A stretch of DNA of 64,000 bases from assembly GCA_049646585.1 (NCBI GenBank), contig JBARWC010000020.1, positions 26,516 through 90,515 of the forward strand, in the 5' to 3' direction. Below the pieces are notes generated by a model. It did no database searches, was not told the origin of the DNA, and saw only the letters and a program-made list of their open reading frames with translations. This DNA comes from G025836975 sp049646585. Its GTDB lineage: Bacteria > Pseudomonadota > Gammaproteobacteria > Burkholderiales > Burkholderiaceae_B. Position numbers and translations under genes: made by a program. Of this stretch, positions 51,239 through 57,760 are shown in pieces. The stretch's first letter is position 1; the number at the start of each line of letters is the position of its first letter.

Positions 51239-52868
51239 CCTCTTTGATGCTGGTTCGGCGCAGATCGATGAAGGTTTTCATCGCTTCTTAGAAAAGGCGC
51301 TTGGTTTTGACCTTCCGCAAGTTCCTGCTACTAGCGGTGGGAATACCAAGCTTTATCTGCAGACTATATTTGCGGCTCTAGCCGTAGAGCAGAAAAAGGG
51401 ATGGACTGATTACGTCGCAAATATTCCATTTTTTGGCATCCGAGAGGCTCGGACACGAGTTGTGGAGTATCTACTTGGTTTGAATGTCTTTGAAATGGCT
51501 GCACGAAGAAGCGAGCTGGATGCTGATTCTGTTGCAATTGGATATGAGTGGGCGACTGTTTTACGAAATATTGGAGAGATTGCGCAGGCTGACGGTTTAA
51601 GCATTCAAGACGTGCCTTCCAGTGCAAAAGCTGGTTTCGGGGCAGCGTCACCCATTGTTCAAAAGCGGGTGGATGCGGGAGTCGTCGATGTGCGTGCATA
51701 TATTGATACTCTGCGCGCGGAGCACAGTAGAATTGAATCGAAAGCTGCAGGTGGCAATGGGCAAACAAGCGGTGGCGGTCAAGGTGCGTTCGACGGACTA
51801 TTGGCAGAGCTGCAACGGCTCACCAATTTATATGAAACATCTACGGCTGCATTGACTTTGCATAAGGGAAGTTTGGCTGATATGCACGAGTTGTATTCAT
51901 CCGCTCGTGAGGACCTCAGCAAGAACCGTACTGCTGCAAAACTCCGTAGTCTGGGTGCCGAGCATGAGCTGTTAGTCGCTACGAGTAAGTGCCCCACTTG
52001 TCATCAGGATATTGACGATTCACTTATCGATGCCGGAATAGCAGGGCCTCAAATGGATCTTGCAACGAATATTTCCTATTTGGAACGGCAATGCGCCATG
52101 TTTGAGCGGCAAATTGCGGGTCTTAACGAGGCCATTCGAGAAAGTAGTGAGGGTAAGGCGGAGATCGGTCGTAGAGTCTCAGCTACGCGGGAACAGTTGG
52201 ACTCTGCGAGGAAGGATCTCGCCATGGGTTCCCATCAATCTAGGGTTGATCTTAGGCGTCAGCTTCAGATTGAAACTGAGGTTTCTCAATTGGAGGAAGC
52301 GGAAACACGGCTCACAGCGTTGTTTATTGAGCTACAGAAGCTTTCCAACCGCCTCACAGACAACCAAGGTGCACGAAAGCAATTGCCGTTGGTCGGGTAC
52401 TCTGCGGAAGACGAGCAACGGATTGATGTGTTCGAAAAGAACTTCCGAGCTAATGCATCCGCTTTCGAGTATGAAAGTGCTGACGTGCCCGATATCGAGA
52501 TAAACCGCAATGCACTTCTTCCAGTGCTAACCCGTGTTCGTAATCGAACAAATATCAAGGCTGATTCGAGTGCAAGTGATTTTGTCCGACTGATCTGGAG
52601 TTATCTGCTTGCGTTGTATCAGGCGTCGTCGAATACGGCTGTTAAGGGTAATCACCCAGGATTCCTTTTATTTGATGAACCTGGCCAGCATTCGATGGCG
52701 GCCACAAGTCAGCACGCACTTATGCAGCTCCTGAGTGGGGAGAAAGGCTTGCAGTCTATTGTTGCTGCTTCCTTTGATGAGTCAGAGGCAGTTTTTCGCG
52801 AAGCCACTGCGGACGTAGAGTATACGCTCATTGAGATTTCGGATAAGGCAATACAGCCGCTTTTGTAG
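51239..52868 (+). pseudogene. 5'-truncated Rad50/SMC-like ATPase (transposon cargo)
   Basis: About 540 residues of an AAA-ATPase of the SMC/Rad50 group. Visible parts: coiled-coil stretches on both sides of a zinc-hook CPTCHQDI (about 51991-52014), then FVRLIWSYLLALYQ in the signature position and Walker B FLLFDEPGQHSM (about 52666-52701). The N-terminal Walker A domain is missing; no start codon or ribosome site fits, and upstream sequence is antisense to tnsB. SMC-like proteins of this sort occur in anti-phage systems carried by Tn7-like elements. Without Walker A it should be inactive. Lower GC than the core. Confidence 0.7.
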
Positions 52869-53342
52869 ATTTTCTGCTGCTATCAGAGACCTGAACTTTT
52901 CTTGACCGAGAGTCCGAGCGCCGACTGTTCTGAGCTTTGCACCGTTCGTTTTGTCCTCTAGAAGCCATGCAGTTGCAGCGGCGATGTGGCTCCTGCAATA
53001 GTTAACGTAGTCGTCATTGCGGAAAAAGCTTGGCTAATTGAAATGCACGTGCATAGCTTCTGGAAGTACTTGCCGTATGGAAGTTTGGCCATGAAAAACG
53101 TACGGTTGGCGCCGCTGACTATCCTAGAACAGAACTTTAATGTCATTCACCAGCCAGCTCAGAACTCCTGGCGTTCTATAGGCTTGAAAAATTCAAACTT
53201 AGGTGGGATATTGGTTCAAAATCTATTGGGATTTTTTTTTCTCTAAGTGTTTGATTTATATGAGGTGATGATTCGGATTCTCTTGGGATTCGACACTGAA
53301 GAAAGCCAAAAAATAGCTACACTATTCAACAAGTTATAAAGA
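52869..53342. other. Gene-free right part of the transposon
   Basis: AT-rich DNA between the ATPase remnant and the right-end repeats. A frame at 52986-53246 has no ribosome site or known motif, and I do not call it. Nothing else was recognised. Confidence 0.4.
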
Positions 53343-53474
53343 GTGCCATCTTTTGCTTTATTTTTGCACGAAGCGCCAACTTATGCTTTATTCTCTGGTC
53401 CAGAAATGGGCGGAGCGCTAGTAAATGGTGCCAACTTATGCTTTATTTCGTGCCACTTTATGCTTAACGCCACA
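53343..53474. repeat. Right end of the Tn7-like element with four transposase-binding repeats
   Basis: Copies of GTGCCA-nn-TTATGCTTTATT at 53343-53362, 53373-53392 and 53428-53447, then the terminal repeat 53450-53474 (GTGCCACTTTATGCTTAACG, ending CACA). All four have the same orientation. Confidence 0.85.
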
Positions 53475-53485
53475 AGCACTAGACG

Positions 53486-53512
53486 GGGCCAGATGAAAAT
53501 CTGGCCCTTTTT
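53486..53512 (+). terminator. Rho-independent terminator, probably the original ssrA terminator
   Basis: GGGCCAGAT-GAAA-ATCTGGCCC followed by TTTTT; a perfect 9-bp stem with a stable GAAA loop. If the transposon and one AGCAC copy are removed it lies about 40 bp after the tmRNA 3' end, where the ssrA terminator should be. Confidence 0.75.
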
Positions 53513-53544
53513 AGTGTCTGGTGGTGTGTCGATTCACGCCGAAT

Positions 53545-53716
53545 TCACACCGAATTCACACCGATTTCACACGGGGATGTTGCCGCTCTGGACTTTTGGT
53601 AGTTCACATCGATCCATTTTCCGTAGGCCTTGAGTACCATCTCTGCATCTTCGTGACCCATTTGCACGGCAAGCCAGAATGGATTGGCTCCGTTGGTTAT
53701 CCACCGTTGTCGAAAT
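53545..53716 (-). pseudogene. C-terminal remnant of a tyrosine (phage-type) integrase
   Basis: On the minus strand the frame ending at the TGA 53545-53547 reads NGANPFWLAVQMGHEDAEMV, then LKAYGKWIDVNYQKSR and a short tail. That is the end of a phage-type integrase: MGHED holds the catalytic His, and the Tyr in KAYGKWI is the nucleophile. Upstream the family pattern is lost after about 56 codons, so no active enzyme remains. Integrases of this type commonly use the ssrA 3' end as attachment site, so this is a fossil of an earlier island at the same hot spot. Confidence 0.75.
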
Positions 53717-53905
53717 GGATTCCTGCACCCACGGCCATCATGTGACTGCAGATGCAGGCCGATTACGATCTATGGCAGGCCGAGCACTCCGGGCGTCAGA
53801 TGGATGTCGAGCCGGCATGCTGTGCCTGCTTGAATGGCAAGGCGGCTTGCTTAATCCGGTGCCGGAATATAAAGGGTGATCGGGCCGCCACGCCGGCCCG
53901 CGCAT
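53717..53905. other. Debris between the integrase remnant and the next gene
   Basis: A short frame (QADYDLWQAEHSGRQMDVEP) looks protein-like for about 40 codons but has no ribosome site and turns into an antisense shadow. Nothing else recognised. Confidence 0.35.
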
Positions 53906-54190
53906 TCAATCCACCACGAAGCCGGCCGCCTGGTCGGCTTCGTCGAATTCGAAGGCGGCTGCGATGTCCGACGCGGGGAACCAGAAGACCTGTCGGCGGG
54001 CTCCGGCTTTCCATGCTTCGCTGGTCTCGGCCGGGATACGCACGACTTTTGCGTGGTAGCCGGACAGGTCCATGTCGGAACAAAACAGCGTCCGATGTTC
54101 ACTGATCATTGCATCGAAGTTGTTGGCAAAAAGAGCCTCGGTTGCCGATTCGTGGCGTAGCAAAACAATGAATTGCACTTGATCGCTCAT
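53906..54190 (-). CDS. Hypothetical cytoplasmic protein
   Basis: A 94-residue protein from ATG 54190 with AAGGA 6 bases upstream. It reads as an acidic, soluble protein (DQVQFIVLLRHESATEALFANN, VFWFPASDIAAAFEFDE). No family recognised. The longer frame from 54283 has poor composition at its start. First intact gene after the ssrA hot spot. Confidence 0.6.
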   Translation of the reverse strand: MSDQVQFIVLLRHESATEALFANNFDAMISEHRTLFCSDMDLSGYHAKVVRIPAETSEAWKAGARRQVFWFPASDIAAAFEFDEADQAAGFVVD

Positions 54191-54352
54191 GGTCCATCCT
54201 TTTTGAAAGAGCTTGGTTGTCGGGATACCCAAGCCTACCGAACTGGATCGGCCTTCCGTATCGGTGTTGACCCCAGCATGCATTTTGTTACCCGTAGGCC
54301 AGTATATGGCGTGCTATAAAAGCCCGATGAAGATTTTTGGGGCTGAGGGAAG

Positions 54353-54610
54353 ATGTCTATTCAAACATTGAGCCGATGCGGCATCGCATTGTTTTGCGCC
54401 GTGCTTGTGTCGGGGTGTTCCTTGCTCGGTTTCGGGTCGGACTCCGATTCGCGCTCGAGCTCCGCTTCGTCGGCTAGCGGCGCCTGCGCCTGGAACCGCA
54501 GTAGCTGCATGCACGAAGGCAAGTATGAGCCGGGGGAAAAGGAGTATGCCGAGGAAGAGGCCAAGCGCTTGAATAAGGCTCAGTCCGTGCGGATGCGCAG
54601 CCGCTGGTAA
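54353..54610 (+). CDS. Small lipoprotein
   Basis: An 85-residue protein with a lipoprotein signal peptide: RCGIALFCAVLVSGC, lipobox LVSGC with the lipidated Cys at residue 22. The mature part has a serine-rich linker (SDSDSRSSSASSASG), two cysteines (ACAWNRSSCMHEG) and a charged helical end (EKEYAEEEAKRLNKA). No family recognised. A TATAAA-like -10 lies near 54315. Confidence 0.65.
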   Translation: MSIQTLSRCGIALFCAVLVSGCSLLGFGSDSDSRSSSASSASGACAWNRSSCMHEGKYEPGEKEYAEEEAKRLNKAQSVRMRSRW

Positions 54611-54640
54611 TTGCGCCCGCCTCGTTGGGCGCGAGACGGC

Positions 54641-55171
54641 TTAGATGCTGCGTACGATTTCTGGGCCCAGGCGCTGCAAAGCACTCATGACCGCGTCGCA
54701 TTGGCTGGGGTTGCGCGGGTGGACGACCAGCGACCAATGGCCCGACTGGGTGGCGTCCCGCACGCGTTGAATCACCAATTGATGATCGGGCCGGGCGGTT
54801 ACCAACCCGCCCAGCAGCATGCCGCCGATAGCGGAAAAGAACAGGATTGCACCCGCGCTGGACTTGGGCAAAGAAACAATGGCCGGTATTTGAAATGCGT
54901 ACAGCAGCCACCACAGGACGGCCCCGGCGAGCAGGCCGGCCGCACCCAGTATCAGGTGGGCGCGCACGGCTGTGCGGGCGATGCCTCGCGGCTCAGGTTC
55001 AAGCTTTCTTGAATAGCCTTTTTCATAAGGCTTGATCAGCCGCAACTGAGTGGTGTGCAAACCGATGGTGGAGTGCAGCGTTGCAGCCGCCGAAGCGGCC
55101 CCGCTTTCAGTATCGAAGATTGCGGCGATTTTGGTCGTAGCCAGTTCGCCGAATAAGCCTTGCCAAGCCAT
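54641..55171 (-). CDS. Two-helix membrane protein, stress-protein-like
   Basis: A 176-residue protein. Residues 1-55 are a soluble domain (KIAAIFDTESGAASAAATLHSTIGL). Two membrane helices follow (HLILGAAGLLAGAVLWWLLYAF and AILFFSAIGGMLLGGLVTA). The C-terminal half is soluble (DHQLVIQRVRDATQSGHWSLVVHPRN). This layout resembles proteins annotated as general-stress or DUF1269-like, but I could not name the family. Separate transcription from gph is likely (102 bp gap). Confidence 0.6.
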   Translation of the reverse strand: MAWQGLFGELATTKIAAIFDTESGAASAAATLHSTIGLHTTQLRLIKPYEKGYSRKLEPEPRGIARTAVRAHLILGAAGLLAGAVLWWLLYAFQIPAIVSLPKSSAGAILFFSAIGGMLLGGLVTARPDHQLVIQRVRDATQSGHWSLVVHPRNPSQCDAVMSALQRLGPEIVRSI

Positions 55172-55273
55172 GGTAGCCTCCTCGTCGATGGTGGTGTGCC
55201 TTTCACGCGCGCCAGCAATCGTCGTGCCGGCATGCGACGAGAAGAGGTTGAAGGAGGCTGAAAAAAGGGGCTT

Positions 55274-55939
55274 TTAGCGGCCGGCCCAGGCCTGGACGAC
55301 GGGCCAGATGTCCGCGGGCGATTCGGCTATGGCGTCGGCCTGCCATGCCTGCAGGGCGGTTTCCTGCCCGCAATAGCCATAGGCGGCAACCACGGTGGCC
55401 ATGCCGGCGGCTTTGCCGGCGATGATGTCGCGCTGGTCGTCTCCCACATACATGCATTGCGAGGGGTCAAAGCCGGCTTCTTTGGCTGCGTGCAGCAGCG
55501 GAGCCGGGTGCGGCTTGGAATGCGGCGTGGTGTCGCCGCCAACGGTGACGGCGCAGTCGGTATACAGGCCCAGATGCACCACCAGCGGCATGGCCAGGTA
55601 TTCCATCTTGTTGGTGACGATGCCCCAGGCGTAGTCGTGCTGCTTCAGGGTGGACAGCAGCTGCTTCACGCCCGGAAACAAGGTGGTAAGCGTCGTCATG
55701 TCCTGCTCGTAGTCTTCCAGGAACTGCCGGCGACAGGCTTCATAGTCGGGATGGTCGGGGTCCATGTCCAGGCCGGCTTTCAGCAGGCCGCGCGCACCGT
55801 GCGAGGCATAGGGTCGCAGAGCTTCGTAGGGCAGGGGAGGCAGGCCCTTGCGGCTTCTTTGTTTGTTGGCCGCGGCGGCCAGATCGGGGGCGGTATCGGC
55901 AAGCGTGCCGTCGAAGTCGAATAAAACCAGTTTACGCAT
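55274..55939 (-). CDS. gph: Phosphoglycolate phosphatase
   Basis: A 221-residue HAD hydrolase. Motif I is FDFDGTLADTAPDL (nucleophile Asp), motif II VTNK, motif III around KPHPAPLLHAAKEAG, and motif IV YVGDDQRDIIAGKAAG. Gph removes 2-phosphoglycolate made during DNA repair and photorespiration-like reactions. It lies 5 bp downstream of ubiG in the same direction, the conserved ubiG-gph pair of proteobacteria. Confidence 0.9.
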   Translation of the reverse strand: MRKLVLFDFDGTLADTAPDLAAAANKQRSRKGLPPLPYEALRPYASHGARGLLKAGLDMDPDHPDYEACRRQFLEDYEQDMTTLTTLFPGVKQLLSTLKQHDYAWGIVTNKMEYLAMPLVVHLGLYTDCAVTVGGDTTPHSKPHPAPLLHAAKEAGFDPSQCMYVGDDQRDIIAGKAAGMATVVAAYGYCGQETALQAWQADAIAESPADIWPVVQAWAGR

Positions 55940-55944
55940 AAGAA

Positions 55945-56679
55945 TCAGGCTTCGCGGCGGCTTGCCAGAAGGTAGTTGACCGATGTGTCGCCGCTAAGCT
56001 TATACAAATCGGTAATGGGGTTGTATTCCATGCCCGCCATTTGCGCAAGTACAAGGCCGGCCTGGCGCGCGGCGGCTGCCAGTTCGCTGGGTTTGATGAA
56101 ATTTTCGTAGCTGTGCGTGCCTTTGGGCAGCATGCGCAACAGGTATTCGGCGCCCACGATGGCGAAAAGGAATGATTTGGGATTGCGGTTCAAGGTGGAA
56201 AAGAACACCCAGCCGCCCGGCTTGACCAGGGTGGCGCAGGCTTTGACGATGGAGGCGGGGTCGGGCACGTGTTCCAGCATTTCCATGCAGGTGACCACGT
56301 CGTAGCGGGCGGGCTGCCGGCTGGCGAGATCTTCGGCGCTGATGGCCTGGTAATCGACCTGAATGCCGGATTCCAGGCCGTGCAGCTTGGCGACCTTCAG
56401 GGATTTTTCGGCCAGGTCTATGCCGGTGACCTGTGCGCCGGCCCGTGCCATGCTTTCAGCCAGGATGCCGCCGCCGCAGCCTACGTCCAGAACGGCTTTG
56501 CCCGACAGCGAGCCGGCCTGATCCTGTATCCAGCCCAGGCGCAGCGGATTGATGGCATGCAAAGGCTTGAATTCGCTTTCGGGGTCCCACCAGCGCGAGG
56601 CGAGGGCGCTGAATTTGTCCAGCTCGGCCTGATCGACATTGTGTTTTGTGCTGGATGAGGGGGTGGCGGTGGTGGTCAT
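55945..56679 (-). CDS. ubiG: Ubiquinone biosynthesis O-methyltransferase
   Basis: A 244-residue SAM methyltransferase carrying out both O-methylations of ubiquinone synthesis. Start at ATG 56679, MTTTATPSSS; the longer frame reads through the ompA terminator. Motifs: FSALASRWWDPESEFKPLHAINPLRLGWI, the SAM site LDVGCGGGILAESMARAG, GIDLAEKSL, and TCMEMLEHVPDP. Operon with gph. Confidence 0.93.
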   Translation of the reverse strand: MTTTATPSSSTKHNVDQAELDKFSALASRWWDPESEFKPLHAINPLRLGWIQDQAGSLSGKAVLDVGCGGGILAESMARAGAQVTGIDLAEKSLKVAKLHGLESGIQVDYQAISAEDLASRQPARYDVVTCMEMLEHVPDPASIVKACATLVKPGGWVFFSTLNRNPKSFLFAIVGAEYLLRMLPKGTHSYENFIKPSELAAAARQAGLVLAQMAGMEYNPITDLYKLSGDTSVNYLLASRREA

Positions 56680-56694
56680 GGCTGTCCGGAAATG

Positions 56695-56723
56695 ATAAGG
56701 GCCCCGCATTGCGGAGCCCTTAT
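56695..56723 (-). terminator. Terminator of ompA
   Basis: ATAAGGGCCCCGC-ATT-GCGGAGCCCTTAT, a 13-bp stem with one mismatch, between ompA and ubiG; on the minus strand it ends CCCTTATCATT. Confidence 0.65.
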
Positions 56724-56759
56724 TGTAGCGTTGAACGCTGCAGGTATTACTGTGTCGTA

Positions 56760-57344
56760 TTACTTGCGGGTACCAACGATTTCGATCTCTACGCGGCGGT
56801 TCTGAGCACGGCCTTCGCGAGTCTTGTTCGAAGCGACGGGGCTGGATTCGCCCTTGCCTTCGACGTAGATACGGTCGGCGGAGATGCCCTTGCTGACCAA
56901 GTAGGCCTTGACGGCGTTGGCACGGCGCTGCGACAGACCCAGGTTGTACTTTTCAGTACCGATGGAGTCGGTGTGGCCGGTTGCAATCAGGGTTTCCAGA
57001 TTGACCGTGTTGGCTTGAGCGGCGACTTGATCCAGGACCTGACGGCCTTCCGGCTTGATGGTCGATTTGTCGAAGTCGAAGAAAGTGTCAGCATTCAGGA
57101 CAACTTTGGTGGCGGTGGGAGCGACCACAGGCGTTTGGGCCTGGGCAACGGGCACGCCGTCGCAACCGGGGATGCCGGTGGCGGGGGTCCAGAAGTTGTC
57201 GCGCCAGCACAGTTCGTTGGTGCCGTTTTTCCAAACGTCGCCAAACGGGTTGCGCCAGTTATCGACGGTTTGCGCAGATACGGCGCCGGACGCCGTTGCG
57301 GCGGCAATAGCGAGTGCTAGTGCGATTTTGGAGGGTTTATTCAT
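56760..57344 (-). CDS. ompA: OmpA-family outer-membrane protein
   Basis: A 194-residue protein with a signal peptide (MNKPSKIALALAIAAATASGAVSAQ). A short mature N-terminal part has two cysteines (ELCWRDNF and GIPGCDG) and no barrel. A proline/alanine linker follows, then the OmpA C-terminal peptidoglycan-binding domain: ADTFFDFDKSTIKPEGRQVLD, ATGHTDSIGTEKYNLGLSQRRA and REGRAQNRRVEI. It matches the short OmpA homologues of Bordetella, tying outer membrane to cell wall. Confidence 0.9.
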   Translation of the reverse strand: MNKPSKIALALAIAAATASGAVSAQTVDNWRNPFGDVWKNGTNELCWRDNFWTPATGIPGCDGVPVAQAQTPVVAPTATKVVLNADTFFDFDKSTIKPEGRQVLDQVAAQANTVNLETLIATGHTDSIGTEKYNLGLSQRRANAVKAYLVSKGISADRIYVEGKGESSPVASNKTREGRAQNRRVEIEIVGTRK

Positions 57345-57417
57345 GTTTCTCCTCGTTGAGCTTAATGCTGGTAAGTGACCGCAGCGAATCCCCGCCGCAT
57401 ATCAAGAAAACGGAGCC

Positions 57418-57445
57418 AGTATAGCAACGCAATTGATTGATCAAA
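57418..57445 (-). promoter_or_regulatory. ompA promoter
   Basis: On the minus strand TTTGAT, 16 bp, TATACT, about 75 bp before the ompA ATG. The rest of the 416-bp ompA-gyrA spacer (57345-57760) holds promoter and leader DNA for both genes, and no gene I would call. Confidence 0.5.
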
Positions 57446-57760
57446 GAGTTGCGCTGGATTCATGCGTGTTAGGGCGAATCTTACGGCATTTCTGGCCGAT
57501 TCGTTAAGCATGAATGATACATATCCCTCAGATATTCGGATTTCTACCTTATCTCCCCAATAAATGTTGGTTTTTGACAACGTACTCGTGCGCTTAAAGT
57601 GGTTTATGAACTGAAGTGGGGAAAGCGCGGGTTTCAGCCAGCTTGCCGCGCGAGCGTCCGGCCGCGGGCATGCCGGGAAGAGCCTCTCTAGGGAAGTGCT
57701 AGAATTTCCCATTCGTCCGACATCGGCCTGACTTCACGACTTTTACGCTTAAGACACGCT

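Larger units (their letters stand above)
47064..53474. mobile_element. Tn7-like transposon at ssrA, 6.4 kb, with 5-bp target duplication
   Basis: Both ends carry a 25-bp inverted repeat: left TGTGGAGTTAAGCATAAG…, right the complement of …CTTTATGCTTAACGCCACA. The element runs TGT…ACA. AGCAC stands directly before it (47059-47063) and directly after it (53475-53479), a perfect 5-bp target duplication as made by Tn7-class transposases. Inside, one minus-strand operon encodes TnsB (TniA), TnsC (TniB) and TniQ; a truncated ATPase cargo gene faces the other way. TnsA and a resolvase are absent. Insertion is 28 bp past the last base of ssrA. Confidence 0.9.

Noticed and set aside
52986..53246. 86-codon frame in the right part of the transposon
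   Set aside because: No ribosome site, no recognisable motif; composition is only mildly protein-like.
47093..53474. Repeats GTGCCAnnTTATGCTTTATT as a CRISPR array
   Set aside because: Only seven copies, placed at the two ends of the transposon with irregular spacing and no cas genes; they are transposase-binding repeats.
53531..53573. Four 11-bp tandem repeats (GAATTCACACC type) as replication iterons
   Set aside because: They overlap the last codons of the integrase remnant and no replication gene is near; short slippage repeat is simpler.
53752..54105. 117-codon plus-strand frame
   Set aside because: Second half is the antisense shadow of the gene at 53906-54190; no ribosome site.
57362..57712. 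116-codon minus-strand frame between ompA and gyrA
   Set aside because: It covers the ompA promoter and gyrA upstream region, has no ribosome site and no family resemblance.
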